From positions 1 to 64,000 of the forward strand of contig NW_026570389.1 of assembly GCF_019649055.1 (NCBI RefSeq): a stretch of 64,000 bases of DNA. The letters are read 5' to 3'. The DNA comes from Paramacrobiotus metropolitanus. Lineage: Eukaryota; Tardigrada; Eutardigrada; Parachela; Macrobiotidae. The position numbers and the translations under genes were made by a program. Of the stretch, positions 38,695-51,074 are shown in pieces. The notes under the pieces are model-generated. The model was not told where the DNA came from. It saw only the letters and a program-made list of their open reading frames with translations, and ran no database searches. How positions within the stretch are numbered: the stretch's first letter is position 1; every line of letters starts with the position of its first letter.

Positions 38695-41127
38695 TGGGAA
38701 GACTCAGACATTCGGGCATCTTCCAACGCCTATGTAGGTTTTTTTGCATAATGCGCAGTAGATAACGACGGCCGACGGGTAACGTGTGTCATGATGTCAT
38801 CACGATCCGGAGCTTATCTACGCCCGAATGGTCAAAACAACCATACCGCACGTATTCAAGATACCGCACTGCACAGATTCGTTGTTCAACATACCCGTTC
38901 TTATCTCTATGAATCATAACGTATGCACTATAGTGCGCTTCACTGTGCTGCACTGGCCGTTACCAGCCAACAGAGACAGATGTCTGACTTTGCGTAATAT
39001 TATTGTGGTCGACCTGCCACATATATACGTACTGTATACGGTAACGAAGGGTTTCAGTGTAGCTAACCGTGCTGGTACAATGATTAGACTCGATCGACCA
39101 GTTAGATGACGGTATGATGATTACATTATGATTGTAGATGACTACTGTCATGATGATTGTCTATCACGTAACATACTGTGACTTCCGTAGCTAGACATAA
39201 ATTAATATCAACAGACTAGCATGTAGGTTCAAGAACTAGACATTCAGCTCAACGGAATGGCCAAAGGCAAGAGTCACAGACATAATATGAATCGCGTTAC
39301 AGTACATACGGTACTAGTGACGTACTACATAGCTAGACGGAAACTGAGCTTTAATAGGCGCATTTATTCACACTATCAGATCTTCTCTTTACTACCTACA
39401 TATCAGCCGCGCGTTGGTTATAATTATACAACCAACGCGGCACGAAACAAACACCTCCGGCAAACACACCAGGAAGTAGCGCTACTTCTGGAACAATACA
39501 CCGTAAATAATGCTGATGACAAGGCATGACCACGCTGGGTCTTACATAACCACATTGTGTGTAGATACAGCGTGCGCTGTATTTACCACAATATCGCTGA
39601 ATAAATACTCTCGTATAATATCTGTTTACGGGGGGTTGCGTGAATCCCGGTTGTCCAGACATTTTACTGTACATTATTATTTCATGAGCCTCTTATTTCA
39701 TACACCGTTAAGAACTTGCCTTGCGCGTGGTTCTAAGTTACTCAACATGGGGCTCCCTAGTCCCTGGGAATTCAAATCGGCTGTACGAGGGTGCATGGAC
39801 GACGCTGCAACACTGGAGCGTGAAAAAACGAACCGAGGGGAAATAAGAGATGGCAAGACAAAGAAGAAATCCTGTTCTTCCTTAACAGAAAGCACTCAGT
39901 CACCCCGGATTTGTCGAACTAATAATTATCGCAACTGGACACCGAGCTCCAACTGCAAATTTTGACGGAAACAATGTCGTGTTTTAATTAATCTTGCTCG
40001 TACACTTTTTTAAGGCTGCATATTTCTATTAAGAATCTACTGATCTACATATATATCCCTATTAAAAGTTTGTGTGTCATTAATAACTTTTCGAGCGCTT
40101 TTTTTCGTAAGTTGGGTGAGACGATACGTGTCAGTCACAATACCCCTTAAATCGGAGCGTTTTTTGTCCTGTAAAACACAAATTTGTCGGTTAACCGCCA
40201 TATTTATTCTTTCCCAGACTTTTCTGTGCTAGTACAAATATGTACTTTTTACCCGGGAAAAAAATGACTATAAACTTATTATTAATTTTTTTATTTAATT
40301 AGACACATCCCGTAAGTTGCGTATGTTTCTCAGGATGCAGTTGTTCAGGATGCAGTACTAGTATGTAATTCCTATTAGCTTTAATTTTATGGGACTGATG
40401 ACCTATTGGAAAATACACAATAATAGCTGCACCGTAATCATTCGACGATAATACTAATTACATTCAGTAAATCTGGAAATATCAATGCAGTCTCATGATC
40501 AGGTAATAAGGTCTATGTCCTCCGCAATCTTAAAGTACGAAAATCAGCACTGCTTGAGGGTTAAGGGTTTTGATAATTACTTTAAAAAAATGATGACCAT
40601 TCAGTTCACTACCAAGTGCGGTTGTCTTGCTTGTTTTGTGCAACAGTGTTCAGTCGATAAAAATTAACGTGTTGATTGTAGTTGCCAATGGGATCAATTT
40701 AATCCAATTTAATACTATTAGCCGATCTGAAAAATTCTAACAGTTCAGTCTAGCAGCTGTTCTCACAAGTCAGCAAAGAAGTGTGCACTTGGTATAAGAT
40801 AACAATTGATCACACCGTCAATAAAGAACGACAGAAATACAGCATTTCTTAACTAGAATGCTTAACACTTTGCAGAAACACCGCAAACACTTTTATTAAG
40901 TTGCTTTGAATCAGCTACTGTTGAATTAGATGCCGGAAAGGTGCATTCCGGTACTTCTGCTGTCGAAAACTATGGCCAAAACTGCAAATTACTTACATTT
41001 ACGTACAGTACTCGTACTGACACCCTTATGTTGTTCTGCTTAAACAGCAAACATGCGCTGTGAGTGCAGCCGGGCGGCTGGCAGCGTTTGCGGTTCCTTG
41101 CGGACACTGCGCGCCCGGGGGCCCATC
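38695..41127. other. Long intergenic stretch with a small palindrome
   Basis: No gene recognised. 39409-39440 is a palindrome with CGCGTTGGTT/AACCAACGCG arms. 40200-40900 is AT-rich. From about 41000 the sequence resembles the upstream regions of the zinc-finger paralogues. Confidence 0.45.
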
Positions 41128-41131
41128 TACT

Positions 41132-41138
41132 TGACTCA
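41132..41138 (+). promoter_or_regulatory. AP-1-like TGACTCA in a conserved paralogue promoter (copy A)
   Basis: TACTTGACTCA about 200 bp before the ATG. The same word occurs at a similar distance in copies C and D, while most of the flank has diverged. TGACTCA is the consensus for Jun/Fos-type bZIP factors. Confidence 0.4.
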
Positions 41139-41336
41139 CAGCCACAGATCGCCGACGGTGGAGTTGTCGACTGAACGAGCACTCTGACTCCGCTACTCGC
41201 TCTTTTCATTAAAGTTTCAGAGTTTCTTATCATTAGTACTGTGTTTTGTTTGGGGTACAGTAATTCTTCTCACTTTGCGTGTGTAGTTGCACTTTCTTTC
41301 TGTTGGTGTTATACTTGAGCAGTTTGGCTCTTCAAG

Positions 41337-43684
41337 ATGTTTTGGCCCGCATCCAGCAGACCCGAGGGTCTTCGGAGAGCGACTGTGGCTCCGCGAGTAA
41401 CACTAGTCTTTCGCCCGGAGAAACGATCGACCCAGTACAGCCTGTACAAGAACGCCAGGAGCCAGCGGGGCTTGGCCCCAGCGCCAACGAAGACGATGAA
41501 CTGATGAGTGGGTTACTCAAGTTTCCTGATCCTGCACAGTGATACAGAGTATAGCACCGAATCAGTACTTCGTTGGCTGGACTGCTTTACCGATAGATGT
41601 TTCTAAGGGAAGTGGCCCACATGGTGCCAAATTCGTGTATCCACTGTTTTAGTATGTTTTAAATTTTAAAATGAATTTCAAAAATTTTGAAATTCATTTT
41701 AAAATTTGAAAAATCAGGAAGTCTGGATCGGTGTAAAACGATATTCATGGACATGCGCATTTACGTGCAAATTTTGAGGGAGATCGGTCCATATTGAGAC
41801 TTTTGGTACACCTGAACGCATTTAAACTTTTTGGAATTTTGTAACAGTCATAACTCCCGAACCGGATGTTGCGCGCACAAACGGTTTTCACGCCAGTGTG
41901 TACAAATCTTCTGGCTACAAAACGTCATAAACCGAAACAAAAATGTGTGGAGTGCGCGAAAGTGTAAGTTCGTGCATGTACACGAATTTGGTACCATGTA
42001 CCGGCCCACTTCCCTTAAATTTCCGTTATTTATAATTCTGCCTAACAGATAGCACCTTGCAGGAGTTTTGTGAGGCGGTGGGCGACCGGACCGGAGGTTG
42101 TCCCGGGCAAGGGCGTTTCAACGAGCTGCTTTGTGGTCTCCAAACGCGCCACGCATGTGTTGATGAGGGGCACAACTGGGGTGCGTTGACTGCCACGCAG
42201 GCACGCACTGGTTCGTAATGCCCCTAGCGCCTTCCGCTCTGTTCTAGGCACTGGACGATCCCTGCGCTGTCGTTCCGGGACTGGAAGAGGGCGCCGCGGA
42301 GGCCTGTGTTAAATTCCGCGCGGGCATGCCGCAAAGCCTGAAAACGCATTTGGAAGGCGTCCACGGCCTGCACAACGTCCAGCTGAACCTAGCCTGTCCG
42401 TGCCCGGCCGAGTTCAACGACGGCGCCGACTGTCCGTTCGTGCAGTTCGACCCTCCGGCTGCATTTTGCATGATCACATCCGCAAACACCACCCCGTATA
42501 CAAGGAGCGCATCATGGAGGCGCTGTACAAACAACGTAGCAAGAAGTGTGGCGGGTGAGCTACAATGAACGACAAAATTTACTTTACCCCGGAACCGGTT
42601 TTGAGCTGTAGCTTTAGACAGAGAACAGGAGAGCACGGTTGCCGCGCTTACTGCTCAGTAAGCGGTTATAGCGAGGTTATGCGGCGCTCATTCATCGTAT
42701 GCGCTGTAAGCCGACAGCGGCTAACGGGCCGGAGTTTAACTAATTTTGTCGTCCATTCTATATCACAGATTCACAGTGTCTGGTTGATCAGCATTTACAG
42801 CGTAAATCTGGCTGTGTGAAGTACCGGAGTTTCTGCGCACGGCCAGAAGAGACCTTCCCGGAGGGACGAGTAATTGCGCATCCTGTGGCCCAGCCAGATC
42901 ATCGCCGACAGGATCGTCATCCCCACCCGTGTTGATAAGGTCTGTGCGCGTTGTTCCAGTTCGTCACAAATTGCAGCAAAAGCAGAATATTCATTGTCAT
43001 CCGCATATTGTGCAGAATGGGCAAGTGCTGCACATCTGCAAGATCGACGCGTGTGCAGCCAGGAAGAAGGCAATCAAATCGCTTCCTCCTGCCGCATGTT
43101 CGAGCACTTGATGACGCAGCACCGCCGGCGGTGCGCCGCGCTACCCACCGTGTACCACGCCTGCGCCGACCCGGTACGTGCCTTCGCATAAACATTATTG
43201 TCCGTTCTGTGGGAACAGCGCAGGACTGTGAGTGTGTTGTCTGTGCAGGACTGCCCGGTGCAGCTGTTCGACCCTGACGACATGATGGATGCGCGCATCC
43301 GCACCTGTTAGGCCAGGCGTACAAGGAGAACGCCCTGCAGGTTGGTCGCTTGGGCAATGGACAATTTTGTGCGTGTGTGACTGAGCCGTCTGCTGGTTAG
43401 GAGCGGCCAAGCTGGAAGCTCTCGTGACGGGCCAGTGCATCGGCGAGGCGCTGAACACAAGCGCCGACTTCGAGGAATCGGAGGACAGTTATCTCTACAA
43501 CTACACCTGTCCCGTCCAGGTACGCAAGAGCACATTCATGTTGTTGTTGCTGGCGCTTGTCTGACTCCGCGTGATGGCTGCTGGCAGGGCTGTCTGGTCA
43601 GTCACTCCGCGCGACTACATGCTGTGGCACATCGGCGCCGACCACGAAAATGACTGGAATGTTCAAGCGGTGAATGTTCAGTGA
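41337..43684 (+). pseudogene. Zinc-finger paralogue copy A, decayed
   Basis: All eight exons of the family can be found in order: near 41337-41510, 42061-42190, 42248-42555, 42835-42949, 43019-43171, 43250-43340, 43401-43520 and 43593-43684. GT-AG borders are largely kept. It is broken by small indels: one extra base in exon 1, two lost bases in exon 2, changes in exon 3 after CPFVQFDP, indels in exon 4, a deletion in exon 6, and two lost bases in exon 8. The 3' flank still matches that of copy D. A non-functional relative of the three intact copies. Confidence 0.78.
41658..41708. repeat. Perfect AT-rich palindrome in copy A intron 1
   Basis: Arms of about 23 bp (AAATTTTAAAATGAATTTC and its complement) around an AT centre. 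Cruciform or foldback potential. No sign of mobility. Confidence 0.8.
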
Positions 43685-44370
43685 CGACACCCGCGGAAGG
43701 CTTGTTTGTCCATGCCAACAGCGATTCTCGATTTCTCGCTCACAGACTAATGCAGGCTCCTTTCTCACGCACGGAATGGAGCGTGGACGGCCTTTTCCCT
43801 TGGCTGAGTTTTTTCCGTACGTTTTCTGTGGTCCGTTATGTCGTTGTAATTTGTCGAGCTTTTCGCTTTTTTTAGACTGACGCTGCTCAGACTGGTCGAA
43901 TGAATATTCGCTTTTCTTGAGACAAAACTGATGTTAGTTATGGCAAAAGCCATAAAAATATTTAATAGTACAAAACGCAAGCCCAGGCATACCATTTCTC
44001 AGTTAAAATTGACAGTTAAAAAAGCTTACTGGCTTAGTTGATTGTTATACGAAAGCGGAAGGATTTCTTCATGCAGAAAGATAATTCCATGGAGCAAGTT
44101 ATTAATGAGTTCAGCAGGTGGGTTTATTCCGCAACCACGGTATTATTACTGTCTCAAATCCATTTCGCTGCAGCCGAAAAGGGAATCCTGACTAAATTGT
44201 CAGAACAAGGAATTGATGCACTTGATCAGTATATTACTTTTGGTTCGACCGGACTTTGCTGCTCGTAAGCCGCAATGAGGTTCTGTATTCACAAAAGCGA
44301 GCCATTCCCGGTGTGGTGTTAAGGTCGATCTGGCAGTCCGTAGCGAAAGTGGCGCAACGGGTAAAAAAAG

Positions 44371-45410
44371 GTGCACAACCAGCATTCTTGTAGGTGTAGT
44401 GGCGATAGTACGGTATTTTTTGATTGTATGCACATTTTATTTTAAACTCGTACAAGCAAATGCCCATTAAAAACTTAGACTCAAGTAGTTAAAAGCTGAA
44501 CAATAAAACAACTTCTCTAGCGGATTCTGTCCTGGGGACGGTCGGGTGTTTTCGAGAGTTAGAAGAGTTATTTTACTTGTTCTAATTATTTGGGTTTTAA
44601 AGTTTGAATGTAAATGGCATCGGCTTGTGCAAGTTGACAATAAACTTAACCAGGAACTCCTCTAGCTCTTTTGGTATTTGTGCGACCCATAAGACCGGTC
44701 ACCCGCTGGCAACTACTACCCACTGAGTACCCAAACATGATTCATCCCGTTATCAATTTCCTAAGCTTCTCCTTATTAATAGGTTCCGCATGCTTTTTTT
44801 ACAGCAGGATGCTGAATGATCATAGCTAGGATCCGTACGAGGTAAATCGAATTTGTTTTGAAGAGTCGCCACTCTGCATCATGGTGGATATTAGTGCACA
44901 ACCAGCATTCTTGTAGGTGTAGTGGCGATAGTACATTTTTTTGATTGTATGCACATTTTATTTTAAACTCGTACAAGCAAATGCCCATTAAAAACTTAGA
45001 CTCAAGTGCCAAAAGCTAGAACAAATAAAACAACTTCTCTAGCGGATTCTGTCCTGGGGACGGTCGGTGTTTTCGAGAGTTAGAAGAGTTATTTTACTTG
45101 TTCTAATTATTTGGGTTTTAAAGTTTGAATGTAAATGGCATCGGCTTGCGTTGACAATAAACTTAACCAGGAACTCCTAGCTCTTTTGGTATTTGTGCGA
45201 CCCATAAGACCGGTCACCCGCTGGCAACTACTACCCACTGAGTACCCAAACATGATTCATCCCGTTATCAATTTCCTAAGCTTCCTTATTAATAGGTTCC
45301 GCATGCTTTTTTACAGCAGGATGCTGAATGATCATAGCTAGGATCCGTACGAGGTAAATCGAATTTGTTTTGAAGAGTCGCCACTCTGCATCATGGTGGA
45401 TATTAGTGCT
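44371..45410 (+). repeat. Tandem duplication of a unit of about 520 bp
   Basis: GTGCACAACCAGCATTC at 44371 and again at 44894 (period 523). The second unit ends near 45410. The copies are nearly identical, differing by a few small indels, so the duplication is recent. No coding frame is shared convincingly. Confidence 0.92.
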
Positions 45411-45606
45411 TAGTCGTGCATTTCAGCTTATGTTCCACATGTAACCAATGACCGGCGCGAGTTCCGTCACAAAGATGTACAGGCTGACAAAGTGGAATCT
45501 TGTCGGGTTATCAACCGGCTGGGCCACAGCACTCCAGATCGCTCGTCTCCTCCGGGGGAAAGTCAGGCTGCGCGCCATGCGTATGTACTCCGTGTTTCTG
45601 CAACAA

Positions 45607-46108
45607 AAGGACTAGCCGGTAAAATGAACATGAATCCATAGCGTGATGGAGGGATGAATTATAACTGGTTGGTGGTGGTGTCCAGGTCTTATCGGTCGTA
45701 CTAATACTACCGCAACAAAATTGTAAAGTAGCCGATCTGGCTGCTGGTCCAGTGGGTTGGCGCGTTGACCGTACCACGAAGCGTGGGCTGTTGGGATGAA
45801 AGGTTGGCACGGCCGGCAACGATGCTGGTCGAAGACGCTCTTTACTGACGTAACACAATTACTGAACGTAACCACGGAAGTTCACGGCATGTTTAATGAC
45901 AAGGCAATGCAAAACAGGGATCAAGTTTGGGGCAAGAGTTTAACAAGCGGAACAAGCTGATGCAAGCTGTAACAAGCGAATGCAAGACTGAATTCTAGAA
46001 ATGGTGAAGAAGAACAGCTAGCCGGTGAAATGGACAGAAATTCATAACGCATTGATGAATCCTTGCTGGGTGGTCTTATCGTTCGTACAAATACTATCGC
46101 TACAAAAT
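45607..46108 (+). repeat. Dispersed repeat, copy 2 with an extra tail copy
   Basis: 45753-46108 matches 32474-32825. 45607-45725 repeats the last part of the same unit directly upstream. Same orientation as copy 1. Confidence 0.7.
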
Positions 46109-46476
46109 CTACTCGTATTCAGCATGGACGGATCGAGCTTCCGATTCCATTGGAGAAAAGGTTTTAGAGTAAATCTGATTACAGATTCAGAATCAGCGAA
46201 TTTTTTTGATCTAGAAAATTATTGGAGAAACCCAAAAAAACCAGTGGTTCTCTTCCCCCTTTTGCAGGTACCTCGCTACCCCATCACGTGGCGGTTGCCA
46301 TGTCGCGGAGGGGGTTACTTGTTTTTGGAAGGGGAAGGTGTCGTTTTGGTTTCTTTAAAAAAGTAATCTCAGATTAAGAATCAGCGCATTTTTCTGTCAT
46401 AGAAACATAGTCCCATTTTTGAAAAAAAATTTGACGCCCCCGAGGGGCGCCAAGTGCCCAAATTCGTTGACAGAGC

Positions 46477-47035
46477 TGTAAGCGGAGAAGCGGCTCTCGT
46501 ACAGCGACAAAATCTTTCAAATGATTTCAACGTATTGCGCCGTGGTGCAGTGGTACTGCCTACGCGGATCTAACGACATTGCCGGGCTTCGATTCCCCCA
46601 TCGGCGCCTTTTTCAGCCGTTTCTCGGTTTCCCTCGGATTGCGCCCTGCTTAGATGGTAGCAGATCACGGTTCGATCACGGACCTATGGTATGAGACTGG
46701 TGTGCTAACGTCGAACGGGAGGAACAGAGCAACAACGAATAAAAGGATAAAATGAATGGAGGATGCGGTGAGCCGGAGCCGCCGCTTGAAGGATCGCTTC
46801 ATCACGCTACGAGGACGTAGCGAAAGCTGCAAAGGGGGTGTGAGCGGAGAAGCGGCTCACGTACAGCGATAAAGTCTTTCAAAGGATTTCAACGTATTGC
46901 GCCGTCTTGCAGTGGTACTGCGGCTAGGCGCCGGCTACTGCCTACGCGGATCTAACGACGTAGCCGGGGTTCGATTCCCCCATCGGCGCCTTTTTCAGTC
47001 GTTTCTCGGTTTCCCTCGGACTGCGCCCTGCTTAG
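46477..47035 (+). mobile_element. Miniature LTR element (TRIM-like), copy 1
   Basis: LTRs at 46477-46653 (177 bp) and 46839-47035 (197 bp, about 20 bp longer through an internal duplication). Flanked by the direct repeat AGAGC (46472-46476 and 47036-47040), a 5 bp target-site duplication. After the 5' LTR and one A comes TGGTAGCAGA (46655-46664), the iMet-type primer site. A purine run, AAAGGGGG, sits just before the 3' LTR. No coding capacity. LTR ends TGT...CTTAG resemble those of the giant element. The LTRs differ at several sites, so this copy is older than copy 2. Confidence 0.88.
46537..46608 (+). tRNA. tRNA-like pol III unit inside the 5' LTR of TRIM copy 1 (degenerate)
   Basis: Acceptor arms GCGCCG/CGGCGC, an A box-like TGGTGCAGTGG, a T arm weakened here (CGGGCTTCGATTCCCC), and TTTTT directly after. 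The anticodon stem CTACG/CGTAG of the other copies is damaged. Not a canonical tRNA. Confidence 0.5.
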
Positions 47036-47499
47036 AGAGCACATTCATAATTTTTTTTAGAACAGAATCGGAATCCGCGCACTCGATTTAGCCAAAAAAC
47101 AATTCTGAAAGTGGGAGACTACGTATTTCTTTGTTGAGAATATCGCGACCGCCCAAGGTGGCGGTCATGCATGACCCTTGGGGGCGACAAATTTTTTTCG
47201 AAGATCGGAATACGTTTCTATAACAGAAAAATGCGCTGATTCCGGATCTGGGATGAGTTTTGTAAAGAAACCAAAACGACACCTTCCCCTTTCAAAAACA
47301 AGTCACCCCCTCCGCGACAGGGCAACCGCCACGTGAGGGGGTAGCGAGGTACCTGCAAAAGGGGGAAGAGAACCACTGGTTTTTTTTGGGTTTCTCCAAT
47401 AATTTTCTAGATCAGAAAAATTCACTGATTCTGAATCTGTAATCAGATTTACTCTAAAATTTTTTTTCCAATGGAATCGGGAGCTCGATCCGTCCATGG

Positions 47500-48273
47500 T
47501 GTTCAGTATGCTGTTTGTATGTTGAAGAATTCGGTGCAGCATTTTTAACCGTTACGCCACTCTCCTTAATTTCACCCCGACGGCCCGACCCACCCACCCT
47601 CGGTACCTCTTACCTTTACACCACACCGGGAAGGAATCAGTTTTGTCCATACAAATCCTTGTTACGGCAAAACGAGCAGTGGAGTCTGGTCTAAACAAAA
47701 TCAATGTAAATAAGTGTACGAGTTTCGATTAATTCGATTGCTTTGTTCGGCACAACTTAGTCAGCTGTCACTTTATCAGCTGTAGCGGAAAAGGTTTTGC
47801 TACAGTACGTAATCGTGGATGCGCAATAAACCCAGATGCTAACTGTACAGCTCAATGGAACTTTCTTTCTGCACAGAACAACTAGTGTGTTACATTTGTA
47901 CGACTCTGAGCTAACCAGCAAGAAAGAGTTTTTCAATGTCTACATTTTAATCGAGAAATCAGAAATGGTGTGTTTTATGGTGGTTGCCAGTAAAACTAAC
48001 ATCCTTTTTCATTCAAGTACAGCGAATTTCTGACCCGTCGGAGCAACGTCTAAAAAACGAACAGCTCGACTAAAAATGGGCATACAACGACATAACGGAC
48101 CACAGAAAAAGTCCCAAGAAAAAGTGTACAAACAAATCAGCAAAAGGCAGTCCATTGCGTAAAAATGGATCGTGCATCAGCATGTCAGCGAGAAACTGAG
48201 GATCGACAGGTGGAAACTCGACTGGCCTTGGCCTGGACAGATAGCGCCATTGAGCGGTCTCCCACGGGTGTCC
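47500..48273. other. Spacer, with 3' flank of copy B
   Basis: No gene recognised. The stretch next to 48273 resembles the 3' flanks of copies A and D, so the family duplications included downstream sequence. Confidence 0.4.
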
Positions 48274-50348
48274 TTACTGATCAACCACCGCTTGAAGTGT
48301 ATTCCAGTCCTTCTCGTGGTCGGCGCCGATGTGCCACAGCATGTAGTCGCGCTCGGAATGACTGACCAGACAGCCCTGCCGTGAATATCACGCGGGTCCG
48401 ATGAGCGCCAGCAGGTGATTTAATTCCGTGCATGAATACGCTCTTGCTTACCGGGACGGGGCAGGTGAAGTGGAAGAGGTAGCTGTCCTCCGATTCCTCG
48501 CTGTCCACGCTGGTGTTCACCGCCTCCCCGATGCACTGCCCCGTCACCTGGGCTTCCAGCTTGGCGCGTCCCTAACAAACAGACGACTCAGTCATACCGC
48601 ACCAAAATTGCCAGTTGCCACAACTACCAACCTGCAGGGCGGTCTCCGTATACTCCGCGCCGAACAGCTGCGGATGCACGGCCTTGATGTGGCTGTCCAT
48701 CATGTCGTACAGCGAAAACACCTGGACAGGGCACTCCTGCCGACAAACAAAGCAAAACAGACAGCCTCAACCAGCCGCTGAGGCTCGAGCGCAACCTGCC
48801 ACGTACCGCGTCGGCGCAGGCGTGATACACTTGGGTGGGCAGCGGCACGCAACGCTGCCGATGCTGCATTATCAGATGCGCGTGCATCCAGTGCGACGAC
48901 TCTAGCAGCCGGCCTGCGTCAGTTGCTGCACACGCGTCGATCTTGCACACATACTTCACCCGACCATTCTGCACAACAATGGCTCATTTTCATGCACTTG
49001 GTGACGAACTGCAATGCTCTAACCTGATCAACGCGGGTGGGGATGACGATCCTGTCGGCGATGATCTGGCTGGGCCACAGGATGCGCAAATTACTCGTGC
49101 CCTCCGGGAACGTCTCGCTCCTGGCCGTGCGCAGCAACTCCCGGTACTTCTGCACACACAGCCAGATTTACGCTGTAAATGCTGATCTACCAGACACTGT
49201 GAATCTGTCATGTAGCTCACCTCGCCGCACTTCTTGCTGCGCTGCTTGTACAGCGCCTCCATGACGCGCTCCTTGTAGTGCGGATGGCGCTCGCGGATGT
49301 GGTTAGGCAACAAGTCACCGAAGGGGTCGAACCGCACGAACGGACAGTCGGCGCCGTCGTTGACCTCGGCCGGACACGGACAGACGAAGTTCAGCTGGAC
49401 GTTGTGCATTCCGTGGACGCCCTCCAAGTGCGCCTTCAGCCCCTGCGGCATGCCCGCGCGGAATTTAACACAGGCCTCCGTGGCGCCCTCTTTCAGCCCG
49501 AACGGACAGCGCAGGGGATCGAACAACGACTAGGGTAAAGCGGAAAGCGTTGGGGAATAAGGGATCTTGCAAACGAGTGTACGGCAATCAACACACCCGA
49601 ATGGTCCCCCTCATCAACACATGCGTGGCGCGCTGGGACACCCGCACAAGCATCTCGTTGGAAACGCCCCTGCCATGCACAACCTCCCGGTCCGGACGCC
49701 CCACCGCCTCACAAAACTCCTGCATATTAGATTATACCATTAATATAATAATATTATCATTGCTACGCAAGCAGACAACCCCAGAGCGAGTCAGATCAAA
49801 AAGTAGTAACGTAAACTGCTAACTGTAGTATACAGGAGACACGTAGTATTCGTAAAAGGTTAAGGCCTGGAGTCCTGGAGGCTGGCAGTTTCTTGCGATG
49901 TGACGATCTAAAGCGGATTCTTCATTCTCAACTGAGTGAACTGACCACTCTGCTGCATGCCAGCCAGGCACTTCCTGACGCAAGATGCCTCATATTTACC
50001 CCGAAAGCTGGATACAGCAATGCAGCAATACTCAGCAGCAGCGCTATAATATCGCACTCAACTGTAATTTCACCGAAAGATTTTCCACAGTACTGAGATA
50101 TTGGGAAATAAGTACCACATATTTCAACAGTGCTCTTCTGCAGCACAACGTTCGCTCGGTAGGGGAACTTATCGCAGCTCACTCACCAGTTCTCCCTTTT
50201 CGTTGGCGCTTGCTGGTTCCTGGTGCTTCTCTACAGACTGTACTGGGTCCCTCTCTGGAGTCTTTTCAGGCGACATGCTACCGTCACTGCCCGAGCAGTG
50301 CTGGCTCTCCGAAGACCGTCGCGGTTGGTAGGGCGCCGGCCAAGGCAT
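48274..50348 (-). CDS. Zinc-finger paralogue copy B, eight exons, intact
   Basis: Exons on the minus strand: 50348-50187, 49719-49597, 49529-49221, 49149-49024, 48968-48807, 48736-48632, 48571-48452 and 48375-48274, total 1209 bp (402 residues). Every exon is a multiple of three, so all introns are phase 0. MPWP start, acidic Ser-rich exon 1, then CPCPAEVNDGADC...HIRERH (exon 3), VCKIDAC...HLIMQH (exon 5), a C-x4-C pair split between exons 5 and 6 with H-x4-H, and another split between exons 7 and 8 with WHIGADH. Four C2H2-like fingers are inferred. I do not recognise the family, and its cellular role is unknown. Exon 2 uses a GTGTGT donor, weaker than in copies C and D. Confidence 0.75.
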
Positions 50349-50854
50349 CTCGCAGGACCAACGAAGAAAATAGCGCCAGTAAAGTTAAAAAAGTACAATA
50401 ACAACAGCTGCAACACCTCTCCAAAACAGAGAAAGCTCCGGTGAATGTATATCGTACTCACAGTCCAATCTCACACACGGTTGACTGCCGCCTGAGGATG
50501 CAGTAACACCAACAGCTGGCTTTTTATGGAGCAAATAAGCAGGGCGCTATCCACTGGAGCTACTAAACAACTGCTAGGCGCTAGCATAACGGCAGATAAT
50601 AAATTTTAAAAGATTAAAAAAATAAAACAGCAAGCACAAGTTGCGTTGTATTTCGCCTTATTTTCGCGTATGCACTTTTTGTTATGTTGGTGGGCCATGG
50701 TTGCTTTTGCCCAATAAAGAAAAGTTGACACTTGACACTTGCTTGACAGTTGACAAGAGAAAAAAGTAAGCCTGCGCTGTGACTGCAAGCCGTAGGCGGC
50801 TGGCCGGGAGCCCTACCACGCGGGCACGGTGTAGCCAGGGCGCACCTACTTGAC

Positions 50855-50871
50855 TGAGTCAAGTTGACTCA
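50855..50871 (+). promoter_or_regulatory. Paired AP-1-like sites upstream of copy C
   Basis: TGAGTCA at 50855-50861 and TGACTCA at 50865-50871, about 210 bp before the ATG at 51075, in the same promoter context (CTACTTGACT) as copies A and D. Confidence 0.4.
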
Positions 50872-51074
50872 CTCATCTCATCTGCACGGATTGCCACAGA
50901 ACGATCAAGCAACGAGAAGCAAGCTGCGAGTGCGAACGCGAAAATCTCACAGTCACAGACTCCATTATATTATCGCAACGTTGTAATGAGTCTGACATTC
51001 ACTGAAGTTTTCTGTTTTGTTGTTGTAACTTTTCGTAATTTACGTTGTGTACTTTTCTTCGTTGGCCCTGCGAG

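Larger units (their letters stand above)
46123..47499. mobile_element. Long-inverted-repeat (foldback) element hosting a nested insertion
   Basis: 46123-46441 and 47180-47499 are reverse complements of each other with scattered differences. The arms are about 320 bp and the total about 1.38 kb. The centre contains the miniature LTR element 46477-47035 with its own target duplication, so the foldback was there first. Transcription across it would give a long hairpin RNA. Confidence 0.8.

Noticed and set aside
44371-45410. Repeated unit as a possible CRISPR-like or satellite array
   Set aside because: Only two units of about 520 bp, with no short spaced repeats; a plain tandem duplication.
47088-47542. 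Minus-strand frames overlapping the foldback arm
   Set aside because: They mirror the frame in the other arm of the inverted repeat and carry no known domain; repeat sequence, not genes.
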